Source: Pseudomonas hefeiensis (lineage in GTDB: Bacteria; Pseudomonadota; Gammaproteobacteria; Pseudomonadales; Pseudomonadaceae). Taken from it: a DNA stretch of 64,000 nt. Below the pieces are notes generated by a model that did no database searches, had not been told where the DNA came from, and saw nothing but the letters and a program-made list of their open reading frames with translations. The position numbers were made by a program, and so were the translations under genes. This document shows positions 27,741-36,487 of the stretch, one piece after another. Numbering within the stretch: position 1 is the first letter of the stretch; the number at the start of each line of letters is the position of its first letter. The DNA lies in contig NZ_CP117449.1 of the NCBI RefSeq assembly GCF_030687835.1, positions 1,612,001 through 1,676,000 of the forward strand, written 5' to 3'.

Positions 27741-27965
27741 TCAGGCAACCAGTGCCTGACGGGTACGCTCGATCACGGCCTGCAGCGGCTCTGCGCTGGA
27801 GTACTGATCGGGGTACAGGCGTTCGCTGTGACGGGCGATGCCATGTTCGTTGACCAGGGTGAAGCTGAAGCAGCCTTTGCGAGCGGCCATGATCAGGCAG
27901 TTCATTGGGGCAAAAGCGTTGGTTAGGGTGCGGATGGCATCCTGTGTATGGATTTGAGTAGACAT
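27741..27965 (-). CDS. DUF3509 domain-containing protein (74 aa)
   Basis: A small Pseudomonas-type protein of unknown role, 74 residues. It matches the DUF3509 pattern with MNCLIMAARKGCFSFTLVNE and GIARHSERLYPDQYSS. It has no signal peptide. An AGGAA lies 11 bp before the ATG. Its 5' leader holds three consecutive short inverted repeats (27990-28046), which might control its expression. Confidence 0.82.
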   Translation of the reverse strand: MSTQIHTQDAIRTLTNAFAPMNCLIMAARKGCFSFTLVNEHGIARHSERLYPDQYSSAEPLQAVIERTRQALVA

Positions 27966-27989
27966 GTTATGGGTGTTCCTACAAATGAC

Positions 27990-28046
27990 ACGGTTAAGAA
28001 CCGTGCAACGTTAAAACGTTCCAGTAACGTCGACCACCATTGGTCG
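27990..28046. promoter_or_regulatory. Three consecutive inverted repeats in the DUF3509 leader
   Basis: ACGGTTAAGAACCGT (27990-28004), AACGTTAAAACGTT (28007-28020) and CGACCACCATTGGTCG (28031-28046) lie 25-81 bp upstream of the DUF3509 ATG on its transcript side. They may be RNA hairpins or protein sites. Confidence 0.4.
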
Positions 28047-28422
28047 AACGAAGAACCCGACTGGAACAAAGCAGCCAGTTTGAGCGCTATATAAAGTGCG
28101 CGCTTGGGCTGGCAGGTAGGTACTTAGGAGGGCAGGCAACACATCAAGGGCAAAGGTTCTGGGCCCGGGGTGAAGATCCTGATCAATTTTGCAGGCTGGT
28201 TCGGTCAGAGTAACGAGTCTGGCAACAGCCTTTGCAATCGATCAAAGGCAGTGTTGACGCAAGAATTACCTGGAAACCATCGAGGGGGTCGCTCTCTTTT
28301 TGTCGGTGAGGCTTCTCTTGAAGAAGGCTGACCGTGGAGATGTGTTCGACCCGGAATTGACTTTCAGCTTGGTACTAACGCCGCGGATAGTAACGGATCG
28401 AGTGATCGAAGGGAAGGACGTT

Positions 28423-28469
28423 GGGCAAAAAAGATCATGCCTGGCCGCGACATGATCGTTTGTTTGCCC
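28423..28469. other. Long imperfect hairpin
   Basis: GGGCAAAAAAGATCATG pairs with CATGATCGTTTGTTTGCCC across an 11-nt loop. No T-tract follows on the plus strand, so a simple terminator is not favoured. Confidence 0.45.
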
Positions 28470-28695
28470 TTAGGGTGGTCGGCTATAGCACAGGAGCCGA
28501 GTAATGGATTTGCGACCAGCCAAAGGACAACGGCCCGCACGTCGTCAGGTTATCCCCAGGTTTTAGCGCACAAATGAGCCAAAACAGCGCAGCGATACAG
28601 CCGGTTGACGTGTTACTTGTGCACACTCAATCCGGGGGTTGTCACCGTATTGTCATGTGGGAACAATCTGGGGTGGGTGCCTGTATCCAAAATTT

Positions 28696-28824
28696 AAGTC
28701 AATGAAAAACATCGCTTTTTTTTACTGGTGAAAAAATCGTCAGTTTGAGCGCAGGCCCCATTCCACAGGGCTTACGGCGACTTCAGGGGGGGTTGTCCAC
28801 TGAGTTATCCACAGCTTCTGTGGA
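28696..28824. other. DnaA-box element, copy A
   Basis: AAGTCAATGAAA at 28696, T8 at 28716, A6 at 28731, TTGTCCACT at 28793 and TTATCCACA (28805-28813, consensus DnaA box) inside TCCACAGCTTCTGTGGA. The same modules occur in the same order and spacing at 47445-47576. Confidence 0.55.
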
Positions 28825-28871
28825 TTGTCCCAAGCGCTTGCTCTAGGACGGGCGTGCCGGTTTTTTTCGAC

Positions 28872-28899
28872 TTTACCCGTGCGAAAAAAGGAGTAGAGT
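28872..28899 (+). promoter_or_regulatory. Possible sigma-70 promoter of the sel1-like gene
   Basis: TTTACC and TAGAGT with a 16-bp spacer, followed by a GC-rich discriminator (GGCGCGCC). The -10/discriminator resembles that of the tRNA-Val promoter at 42709. Confidence 0.45.
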
Positions 28900-28932
28900 G
28901 GCGCGCCTTCCTGATCTGTCCCACAGTGCTTT

Positions 28933-29256
28933 ATGAAGTTTCGCTCAGTATCAAATCCTGTTACCTCCACACCCTCCGGTGTTACCCCACCCAAACGTAT
29001 TTCGATGCGCGTGGCCGAATGGCTGCTCGACAGCCCGCGCCTTGGGGAAAATAACAGTGTCAAACACTTGGCCGGCCGTTTACTCAAGCAACCGGCCCGG
29101 GAAGGTGTGGTCGCTGCGCAAAGTCGCCTCGGCCAGTTGATGTGCCGTGAATGCGGGAACGCGCGGGACCGTCGTATTGGCCAGGATCTGCTGCGCCAGG
29201 CTGCCAGGGCCGGTGATCATCGTGCTCGCCAGGCGCTGGGTGAAATCGAAGACTGA
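28933..29256 (+). CDS. Small sel1-repeat-like protein (107 aa)
   Basis: A 107-residue protein with basic, helical character. The C-terminal part (EGVVAAQSRLGQLMCRECG, then RIGQDLLRQAARAGDHRARQALG) has the A-x-x-x-LG spacing of Sel1/TPR-like repeats. No signal peptide is seen. No clear ribosome-binding site precedes the ATG at 28933, and a Met at 29005 (MRVAEWLLDSPRLGEN) is an alternative start. It is followed 61 bp later by rmuC. A related sel1-type gene lies at 48875. Role unknown. Confidence 0.72.
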   Translation: MKFRSVSNPVTSTPSGVTPPKRISMRVAEWLLDSPRLGENNSVKHLAGRLLKQPAREGVVAAQSRLGQLMCRECGNARDRRIGQDLLRQAARAGDHRARQALGEIED

Positions 29257-29317
29257 GCTGGGCAACCCCTGGCCGCTTGGTTAACCTGCGGGCTTTATTT
29301 CATCGGCGGGAATTGTC

Positions 29318-30817
29318 ATGGCTATGGATTTGACCAGCCTGTTGTTTGGCCTGGCGGGTGCGGCAGTGCCGTTGCTCGCCCTGGCCTGGCACCTGCAACG
29401 CCAGGCCAGCGCCGCGCAGACCGAACTCGCATTACTGCAAGAGCGCCTGGCTACTGCCCACATGGCTCACGACGGCTTGAATGCCCAGCTCGATGCGTGC
29501 CGCGATGAAATCAGCGACCTGGGCCAAGCCAACGCCGCCCGGCAAGCCGAGCTTGCCGCCGCTTGTCGTGAAGTCGAGTTGCTGCAGATCGAACGCGACA
29601 ATGCCCGAGACGCGGCCCACGCCTGGAATCTGGAGCGCGCCGGAAAAGAAGCGGAACTGCGGCGTCTTGATGCCCAGGCGGCTTCGTTGCATGCCGAACT
29701 GCGTGAGCAACAGGAAAGTCATCAGCAACGTCTGGACGACCTGCAAGGCTCGCGAGACGAGTTGCGGGCACAGTTCGCCGAACTTGCAGGAAAAATCTTC
29801 GACGAGCGTGAGCAGCGCTTCGCTGAAACCAGCCAGCAGCGGTTGGGGCAGTTGCTCGATCCGCTGAAGGAACGCATCCAGTCCTTTGAAAAACGTGTCG
29901 AAGAAAGCTATCAAGCCGAGGCGCGGGAACGCTTCTCTCTGGGCAAGGAGTTGGAGCGACTGCAACAACTGAATCTGCGCCTGAGCGATGAAGCGACCAA
30001 CCTGACCCGCGCCCTCAAAGGCCAGAAGACCCAGGGTAACTGGGGCGAGCTGATCCTGGAGCGGGTACTTGAGCACGCCGGCCTGGAGAAGGGCCGCGAA
30101 TATCAGACCCAGGTCAGCCTCAAGGGTCCGGACGGCGAACGGTTCCAGCCAGACGTGCTGATTTACCTGCCCGGCGACAAGCAGGTGGTGGTGGATTCCA
30201 AGGTCAGTCTCACGGCCTATCAACAATACGTGGCGGCCGAGGACGACAGCATTGGCCAACTCGCTCTCAAGCAACACGTGGTGTCTTTACGGGCACACGT
30301 CAAAGGTTTGGCCGGCAAGGATTACAAGCGCCTGGATGGTTTGCACAGCCTGGATTTCGTGTTGTTGTTCGTACCGATCGAGGCCGCATTTTCTGCCGCG
30401 CTGCAAGCCGAACCGAACCTGTTCCAAGAAGCCTTCGACCGCAACATTGTGATCGTCAGCCCGACGACACTGCTGGCAACGTTGCGGGTGATCGACAGTT
30501 TGTGGAAACAGGAGCGCCAGAGTCAGAACGCCCGGGAAATCGCCGAGCGGGCAGGGTGGCTGTATGACAAGTTCGTGCTGTTCATCCAGGACCTGGACGA
30601 AATAGGCAGCCGTTTGCAGCAACTGGACAAAGCCTACAGTGCTGCGCGCAACAAACTGACAGAAGGGCGCGGCAACCTGATCAGCCGCAGCGAACAACTC
30701 AAATTGCTCGGCGCCCGGGCCAGCAAAAGCCTGCCAGCCGAATTGCTCGAACGGGCAATGACGGGTGTCGATGGGCTGCCGGAACTGCCTGAAGAAACCG
30801 AAAATCCCCAGGTCTGA
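29318..30817 (+). CDS. rmuC: DNA recombination protein RmuC
   Basis: RmuC limits inversions and rearrangements at short inverted repeats in E. coli and is a predicted nuclease. The 499-residue protein has an N-terminal membrane helix (LLFGLAGAAVPLLALAWHL), a long coiled coil to about residue 180, and the RmuC domain with QGNWGELILERVLEHAGLEKGREY, DVLIYLPGDKQVVVDSKVSLTAY and FVPIEAAFSAALQ. The ATG at 29318 is used; 29324 is possible. The many inverted REP repeats here are natural substrates for such a guard function, though that is inference. Confidence 0.94.
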   Translation: MAMDLTSLLFGLAGAAVPLLALAWHLQRQASAAQTELALLQERLATAHMAHDGLNAQLDACRDEISDLGQANAARQAELAAACREVELLQIERDNARDAAHAWNLERAGKEAELRRLDAQAASLHAELREQQESHQQRLDDLQGSRDELRAQFAELAGKIFDEREQRFAETSQQRLGQLLDPLKERIQSFEKRVEESYQAEARERFSLGKELERLQQLNLRLSDEATNLTRALKGQKTQGNWGELILERVLEHAGLEKGREYQTQVSLKGPDGERFQPDVLIYLPGDKQVVVDSKVSLTAYQQYVAAEDDSIGQLALKQHVVSLRAHVKGLAGKDYKRLDGLHSLDFVLLFVPIEAAFSAALQAEPNLFQEAFDRNIVIVSPTTLLATLRVIDSLWKQERQSQNAREIAERAGWLYDKFVLFIQDLDEIGSRLQQLDKAYSAARNKLTEGRGNLISRSEQLKLLGARASKSLPAELLERAMTGVDGLPELPEETENPQV

Positions 30818-30898
30818 TACGAGCCTCCGGGATTGATGCAAAAAAACTGGGCTAAATGCCAAACAGTGTGTGCCTGACAGGCGGGAAACCGATCTTCT

Positions 30899-33800
30899 CT
30901 ACAACGGCAAATGCCGACTCAACAACGCCCTCAACGCGGCCGGCTTCACCGGTTTGGCCAAGTAATCCAGTCCTGCCGCATGCACCTGCGCCACCGTCTC
31001 AGGGCGGCCATCGGCGCTGATCACCACGCCAGGTATCGGTTCACCCATACGGGTGCGTAACCAGGCCATCAGCTCGGTTCCGGTCTCTCCATCGTCCAGA
31101 TGAAAATCCACCAGAGCCAGTTGTGGTCGGCCTCCCTGGGCGAGCAGGTGCTCGCACTCCTGACGGTTTCGCGCTGTCCACACCTGGCAGCCCCAGCGAG
31201 TCAGCAGGCTGTTCATGCCGATCAGAATGCTGTCTTCGTTATCGATACACAGCACCAGGGCGCCCTTTGGCAAATGACCGTTGGGTTCGGCAACGGGCTT
31301 GGGCAAAGCAGTCTGCGCCCGGGCCAGCGGTACGCTGACGCTGAATACGCTGCCGCGCCCTGGCCAGGAACGTACCCGCAAGGTGTGACCCAGCACGCGG
31401 CACAGTCCGTCGGCGATCGCCAGGCCCAGGCCCAGGCCTTTTTCGGCACGGGTCTGATGGCTGTCGAGGCGTTTGAACTCTTCAAAAATGACCTGCAGTT
31501 TGTCTTCGGCGATGCCCGGGCCGCGGTCCCATACCTCCAGGCACAATTCGCCGTTGCGACGGCGAACGCCCAGCAGCACCGGTCCCTTGGCATAGCGGAA
31601 GGCATTGGTGAGGAAGTTCTGCAGCACACGGCGCAGCAACTTGATGTCGCTGTCGACCCGCAGTCGCGAGCCCCGTACCCGGAATTTGAGGCCTTGTTCC
31701 TGGGCCAGTACCTTGAACTCGGCGCCGAGGGTATCGAACAGCTCATTGAGGGCGAACGGATTGCGGTCAGGGTTGATCTTGCCGTTCTCCAGCCGGGAAA
31801 TGTCCAGCAGGTCGGTGATCAGGTCTTCGGCCGAGCGCAGCGAACTGTCCAGGTGGTGCACCAGTTGCTGGGCCTCGTTCGGCAACCCGTCGTGCTGATG
31901 GGACAAGGCCGCGGAGAACAGGCGCGCGGCGTTGAGCGGCTGCATCAGGTCATGGCTGACTGCTGCCAGGAACCGGGTCTTGGATTGGTAGGCCGACTCG
32001 GCGGTGCCTTTGGCCTCGGTCAGGGCCATGTTCAGTTGCGACAGTTCCCGGGTGCGCTCTGCCACCCGTTGTTCCAATCCTTCATTGGCTTCAGTCAGGG
32101 CCTGTTCGGCTTCACGGAAAGCGGTAATGTCGGTAAAACTCATGACGAAGCCGCCGCCGGGCATGGGGTTGCCGATCAGCTCGATCACCCGGCCATTGGG
32201 GAACAGTCGTTCAGAGGTATGGGCACGGCCCTGGCGCATCCAGTGCAAGCGTCGAGCGACATGAACCTCCGCTTCGCCCGGGCCGCAAAGGCCGCGTTCG
32301 GCGTTGTAGCGGATGATGTCGGCGATGGGCCGGCCGACACTGATCAAACCGTCCGGGTAGTTGAACAGCTCCAGGTATCGACGATTCCAGGCCACCAGCC
32401 TGAGGGACTGATCAACCACGCTGATGCCTTGGGTGATATTTTCGATGGCACCTTGTAGCAGTGCGCGATTGAACTGCAGCACTTCCGAGGCCTCATCCGC
32501 GATTCGGACCACATCCTCCAACTGCATTTCCCGACCTTCAATCGCGGCTTTTACCACCGCCCGCGTCGAAGAGGCTCCCAGCACACCCGCCAGCAGCCGT
32601 TCGGTGTGGGCGATCCATTCACTGTCGGCATTCTGGTTCGGGTTGAAGCCTTTGCCCTGGCGGTAGGCGAAGCGAATGAAACTCTGGCGCGCCCGTTCTT
32701 CGCCAACGAAGCGCGCGGCCAATTGCAACAGGTCTTCGATGTGTACCGCCAGCATCGAGCGGGGGTTGGGGCGGGCGCTGATTTCCTGGCCGATGAAGCG
32801 TCCGGCCTGCCAGTGTTCCGACACGCGGGTGCGCGATAGCACGGAGATCCAGGCAAACAGGGTGAAGTTCCCGGCCAGGGACAACACAACCCCTTGGGTC
32901 AGCGGTGAAATAGGCAGGTTCAACGGGTTGCCATGCAGCCAGGCAAGCCCCGGGAAACTGTTCAACGACCAGCCCAGGCTGTGGGCCGCGATCGGCAACA
33001 CCAAGGTGTAGAACCACAGGAAAATCCCCATGGCGAGGCCGGCGAACACGCCGCGGCGGTTGGCCTGTTTCCAGTACAGCGCGCCAAGCATGGCGGGCGC
33101 CAGTTGAGTTACGGCGGCGAAGGCGATCTGGCCGATGGTCGCCAGGCTCGCCGTCGACCCCAGCAGGCGGTAGCTGACATAGGCCAGCAGCAGGATCACC
33201 ACAATGCTCACCCGGCGAACCGACAGCATCCACTGGCGAAACACTTCGAAGGGGCGCTCGGCGTTGTTGCGGCGCAACAGCCAGGGCAGCAGCATGTCGT
33301 TGGACACCATGGTGGAGAGTGCGACACTCGCCACGATGACCATGCCGGTGGCCGCCGAGGCGCCGCCAATGAACGCAAGCACCGCCAGCGCCGGGTGGGC
33401 CTGGGCCAAAGGCAGGCTGATGACGAATGAATCCGGCAGCACCGAGTCGGGTAGCATCATCTGCCCGGCGAGGGCGATGGGTACCACGAACAACGCGGCC
33501 AAGGCCAGGTAGGCGGGGAACACCCACTTGGCCAGGCGCAAATCCTGGGGCTCGATGTTCTCGACCACGGTCACGTGAAACTGCCGCGGCAAGCAGATGA
33601 TCGCCATCATCGCCACCCCGGTCTGCACCACCATGGACGGCCAGTTGATGGTTTCTTTCCAGTATTGCTCCAGCCGCGGCGCAAGCATCGCCTGGTTGAA
33701 CAGATCGTCGAAGCCGTCGTAAAGGCCATACGTGACAAAGGCGCCAACGGCAAGGAAGGCGAAGAGCTTGACCAGCGACTCAAAGGCAATGGCCAATACC

Positions 33801-34369
33801 ATGCCTCGGTGGTGCTCGGTGGCGTCCAGGTTGCGGGTACCGAACACGATGGTGAACAGCGCGAGGATCAGTGAAACGATCAGCGCCGTGTCCTGGGCGC
33901 GGGTGCCCGTGGTGTCGGCCCCGGCGCCAATGAGCAGGTTCACCCCGAGGACGATGCCCTTGAGCTGCAAGGCGATATAAGGCAACACACCCACCAGGCA
34001 GATCAGGGCAACCACAATCGCCAGGGATTGGGACTTGCCATAGCGGGCGGCGATGAAGTCAGCGATGGAGGTGATATTTTCCTGCTTGCTGATCATCACC
34101 ATTTTCTGCAGGACCCACGGTGCCAGCACCAGCAACAGGATCGGCCCGAGGTAAATCGGCAGGAATGACCAGAGTTGTTCGGCGGCCTGGCCTACCGCGC
34201 CAAAAAATGTCCAGCTGGTGCAGTACACCGCCAGCGACAGGCTGTAGACCCACGCCCGCACACGAGGGGGCAGCGGCGTGCTGCGCCGGTCGCCGTAGAA
34301 GGCGATGGCGAACAGGATGGCCATATAGGCCAGGGCAACAACGGCGATCAGCCCGCTGGACAACGACAT
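30899..34369 (-). CDS. CrbS/MxtR-like Na+/solute symporter-hybrid histidine kinase
   Basis: A 1156-residue membrane sensor fusing a sodium:solute symporter (SSS) domain to a hybrid kinase. Residues about 1-500 hold 12-13 hydrophobic helices with SSS motifs (AVYCTSWTFFGAVGQA, ENITSIADFIAARYG). A PAS-like region (about 650-780) is followed by a coiled coil, the DHp box FLAAVSHDLMQPLNAARLFS with its His near residue 806, and an ATPase domain with VLQNFLTNAFRYAKG and GLGLGLAIADGLCRVLGH. The C-terminal receiver has its Asp near residue 1087 in LALVDFHLDDGETG. Homologues CrbS/MxtR control acetyl-CoA synthetase and acetate use with regulator CrbR/ErdR, which is not in this window. The start at 34369 has an AGGAGC site. 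Confidence 0.9.
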   Translation of the reverse strand: MSLSSGLIAVVALAYMAILFAIAFYGDRRSTPLPPRVRAWVYSLSLAVYCTSWTFFGAVGQAAEQLWSFLPIYLGPILLLVLAPWVLQKMVMISKQENITSIADFIAARYGKSQSLAIVVALICLVGVLPYIALQLKGIVLGVNLLIGAGADTTGTRAQDTALIVSLILALFTIVFGTRNLDATEHHRGMVLAIAFESLVKLFAFLAVGAFVTYGLYDGFDDLFNQAMLAPRLEQYWKETINWPSMVVQTGVAMMAIICLPRQFHVTVVENIEPQDLRLAKWVFPAYLALAALFVVPIALAGQMMLPDSVLPDSFVISLPLAQAHPALAVLAFIGGASAATGMVIVASVALSTMVSNDMLLPWLLRRNNAERPFEVFRQWMLSVRRVSIVVILLLAYVSYRLLGSTASLATIGQIAFAAVTQLAPAMLGALYWKQANRRGVFAGLAMGIFLWFYTLVLPIAAHSLGWSLNSFPGLAWLHGNPLNLPISPLTQGVVLSLAGNFTLFAWISVLSRTRVSEHWQAGRFIGQEISARPNPRSMLAVHIEDLLQLAARFVGEERARQSFIRFAYRQGKGFNPNQNADSEWIAHTERLLAGVLGASSTRAVVKAAIEGREMQLEDVVRIADEASEVLQFNRALLQGAIENITQGISVVDQSLRLVAWNRRYLELFNYPDGLISVGRPIADIIRYNAERGLCGPGEAEVHVARRLHWMRQGRAHTSERLFPNGRVIELIGNPMPGGGFVMSFTDITAFREAEQALTEANEGLEQRVAERTRELSQLNMALTEAKGTAESAYQSKTRFLAAVSHDLMQPLNAARLFSAALSHQHDGLPNEAQQLVHHLDSSLRSAEDLITDLLDISRLENGKINPDRNPFALNELFDTLGAEFKVLAQEQGLKFRVRGSRLRVDSDIKLLRRVLQNFLTNAFRYAKGPVLLGVRRRNGELCLEVWDRGPGIAEDKLQVIFEEFKRLDSHQTRAEKGLGLGLAIADGLCRVLGHTLRVRSWPGRGSVFSVSVPLARAQTALPKPVAEPNGHLPKGALVLCIDNEDSILIGMNSLLTRWGCQVWTARNRQECEHLLAQGGRPQLALVDFHLDDGETGTELMAWLRTRMGEPIPGVVISADGRPETVAQVHAAGLDYLAKPVKPAALRALLSRHLPL

Positions 34370-34520
34370 GGAAGCTCCTGAACGAAAGACCCCGGGGCAG
34401 GCCCGGCAGGACAGTCTCGCATGCCCGCTCAGGTTCGTCAGTGTCGACCAAGGTCGAGGCGTGTCGAGGTGTCGCAGGTGGGGAAAAATGCTCAGATTAT
34501 TTGATGTTCTTTCGGGCCTC

Positions 34521-34612
34521 TTCGCGAGCAAGCCCGCTCCCACATTGGATCTCCAGTGGGCACAAGATTTGTGTTCACCACAGGTCCCATGTGGGAGCGG
34601 GCTTGCTCGCGA
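34521..34612. repeat. REP pair between kinase and tetR genes
   Basis: TTCGCGAGCAAGCCCGCTCC faces TGTGGGAGCGGGCTTGCTCG with a spacer of about 45 nt. It occupies the gap upstream of the kinase and downstream of tetR. Confidence 0.87.
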
Positions 34613-34620
34613 ATGCGGTC

Positions 34621-35160
34621 TTACTGAGCCAGCGCGATATCCACCAACCGATACAACTCCTCAACCGCCAGCGGCGCGGTGGCAAAGAGAATGCGAAACA
34701 CCGTGGGTGCGACCACCACATTAATCAGTCGCTCGACCCCCGGGTTTGGCTCGTCGGGATAGCGATCCAGGATGGTCTGCAACTGGCCGCTGATGATGCC
34801 CACACAATAGCCCGGCGTGGCGCAGGCCTGGATGTCGCGCATCATGTTGCGCCCGGGTTCGGAGCTCATTTCGTCCAGGTATTGTTCGGCCCAGGCGCGA
34901 AGATCCCCGCGCAGGCTGCCGGTATCGAGCGGTTCGCTGTCCGGGCGCATGCGGGCGATTGCAACGTCGCCCAGCAATGCCGGCAGGTCGCCCCAGCGCC
35001 GGTAAATGGTGGACGGCGTTACGCCTGCGCGGGCCGCGATTTGCGGCACGGTCAGAGTGGCACGGTCCTGCTCCTGGAGCAGGCTGCGAACCGCCGAATG
35101 AATCGACTCTTGTACCCGGGCGCTTCTGCCGCCGGGGCGTAAACCTTCTTTAATAGCCAT
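34621..35160 (-). CDS. TetR family transcriptional regulator
   Basis: A 179-residue regulator. The N-terminal HTH is seen in SIHSAVRSLLQEQDRATLTV followed by PQIAARAGVTPSTIYRRWGD, the usual TetR recognition helix. The C-terminal ligand domain is of the TetR_C type with AEQYLDEMSSEPGRNMMRD. It is divergent from an MFS exporter with nested inverted repeats between, the classic arrangement of an efflux repressor. The start at 35160 (MAIKEGLRPGGRS) is preferred over 35217, which would put the operators inside the gene. Confidence 0.9.
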   Translation of the reverse strand: MAIKEGLRPGGRSARVQESIHSAVRSLLQEQDRATLTVPQIAARAGVTPSTIYRRWGDLPALLGDVAIARMRPDSEPLDTGSLRGDLRAWAEQYLDEMSSEPGRNMMRDIQACATPGYCVGIISGQLQTILDRYPDEPNPGVERLINVVVAPTVFRILFATAPLAVEELYRLVDIALAQ

Positions 35161-35206
35161 GGATCGGACCTTAACACAAAGAATTTGCTTTAAGCGCGCG
35201 TCGATA

Positions 35207-35262
35207 GCACACTCCACAAAAGCGAAAAATTAGCTTTTGTGGATTGCCTTTGTGGAGTGTGC
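35207..35262. promoter_or_regulatory. Nested operator repeats between tetR and MFS gene
   Basis: Outer arms GCACACTCCACAAA (35207-35220) and TTTGTGGAGTGTGC (35249-35262) are perfect complements. Inner arms CCACAAAAGC (35214-35223) and GCTTTTGTGG (35233-35242) are also perfect complements and overlap the left outer arm. The common CCACAAA half-site suggests binding of TetR dimers to block both promoters. Confidence 0.75.
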
Positions 35263-35264
35263 CC

Positions 35265-36449
35265 ATGTCCCGTCCCGCTTCGACCCGTGCCAGCCTGATA
35301 TTCCTGGCAATCACCCTGCTCGGTTTCCTCGCGGCGTCCAGCGCGCCAACCCCGCTGTATCACCTCTATCAGGAACAACTGCAATTTTCCCCTGGGATCC
35401 TGACGCTGATTTTCGGTGTATACGCGTTCAGTCTGTTAGCGGCCCTGTTGACCGTGGGTTCGCTGTCGGATTATCTGGGGCGCAAGCCGGTGATTTTCGT
35501 AGCGCTGTTGCTCAACATGCTGGCGATGCTGCTGTTTATCAACGCCGACAGTATCGCCTGGTTGATTGGTGCACGGTTGATTCAGGGCTTCGCCACAGGC
35601 ATGGCCACCAGCGTGCTTGGCGCTGCCTTGCTGGACTTCGATCGTCGGCAAGGTCCGCTGATCACCAGCGTCGCGCCCTTGCTGGGCATGGCTTGTGGGG
35701 CGTTTGGCTGTGGCATGTTGGCCGAGTTCGCGCCGTTGCCCCTGCAACTGACGTACTGGATTCTGCTGGGGTTATTCCTGATCCAGGCCATTTACCTCTG
35801 GTTTCTGGCAGAGAGCGTCAGCCCGCAACCGGGTGCCTGGCAATCCTTGCGCCCGACCTTACATGTGCCGATCCAGGCACGGCGCGCCTTGTGGCTGATA
35901 CTGCCGTTGAACCTGGTGGCCTGGGCGGTGGGCGGTTTTTACTTGTCACTGGCGCCTTCATTGGTTCGGGCCGCAACCGGAACCACCTCCAACTTGATTG
36001 GCGGCGCGCTGGTAGCGGTGCTGACGCTCACCGGAGCGTTGAGCATCTACGCGCTGCGCAACCAGGTGGCCGACAAAATGCTGCGCCTGGCCGCCAGTCT
36101 GTTGATGGTCGGTCTGGCGCTGGTATTGATCGCAGTGCATGGTGCCAGCTTGCCGTTGTTCTTAGTTGGCACGCTGGTCACCGGCAGCGGTTTCGGCGCA
36201 GGCTTTCTGGGGGCATTGCGCAGCATTATGCCGTTGGCCTTGCCCCATGAGCGGGCCGGGTTGATGTCGGCGTTTTATGTCCTCAGTTATTTGGCCTTCA
36301 GCCTGCCGTCGCTGCTGGCGGGGAGCCTGACCCGGGTGTTCGGGCTGATCCCGACCACCGATGGCTATGGCGCGGTATTGATTGTGCTGTCGATCGTTGC
36401 CTTGTTGGGGCTGTCACGGCAGGCGCGGCCCTCGCCTGGTTTGGGTTAA
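35265..36449 (+). CDS. MFS transporter, probable drug/metabolite exporter
   Basis: A 394-residue inner-membrane protein with about 12 hydrophobic helices. Motif A-like sequence GSLSDYLGRKPVIFVALL and the RLIQGFATGMATSVLGAALL helix place it in the MFS drug-exporter branch. It opens MSRPASTRASLIFLAITLLG with a GGAG site before the ATG at 35265. It is divergent from tetR and shares an operator region, so its expression is probably induced by the TetR ligand. Substrate unknown. Confidence 0.88.
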   Translation: MSRPASTRASLIFLAITLLGFLAASSAPTPLYHLYQEQLQFSPGILTLIFGVYAFSLLAALLTVGSLSDYLGRKPVIFVALLLNMLAMLLFINADSIAWLIGARLIQGFATGMATSVLGAALLDFDRRQGPLITSVAPLLGMACGAFGCGMLAEFAPLPLQLTYWILLGLFLIQAIYLWFLAESVSPQPGAWQSLRPTLHVPIQARRALWLILPLNLVAWAVGGFYLSLAPSLVRAATGTTSNLIGGALVAVLTLTGALSIYALRNQVADKMLRLAASLLMVGLALVLIAVHGASLPLFLVGTLVTGSGFGAGFLGALRSIMPLALPHERAGLMSAFYVLSYLAFSLPSLLAGSLTRVFGLIPTTDGYGAVLIVLSIVALLGLSRQARPSPGLG

Positions 36450-36487
36450 CCTTGGCTTCTCAACTTTTTTCTTTGGCGCGATCTCTT

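Larger units (their letters stand above)
27966..28871. other. Gene-free structured intergenic region
   Basis: About 900 bp with no convincing gene on either strand. It holds three short inverted repeats next to the DUF3509 start, a 47-nt hairpin at 28423-28469 and a DnaA-box-bearing element at 28696-28824. It could contain an unannotated small RNA; I could not match it to a known family. Confidence 0.55.

Noticed and set aside
28793..28824. Second replication origin
   Set aside because: Only one consensus DnaA box plus weaker ones, no AT-rich unwinding region with multiple boxes, and no dnaA/dnaN neighbourhood.
28740..29087. 115-codon minus-strand frame
   Set aside because: Overlaps the sel1-like gene and the DnaA-box region, with unlikely composition and no SD.
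31100..32458. 452-codon plus-strand frame opposite the transporter-kinase
   Set aside because: Shadow frame; the kinase and receiver motifs are on the minus strand.
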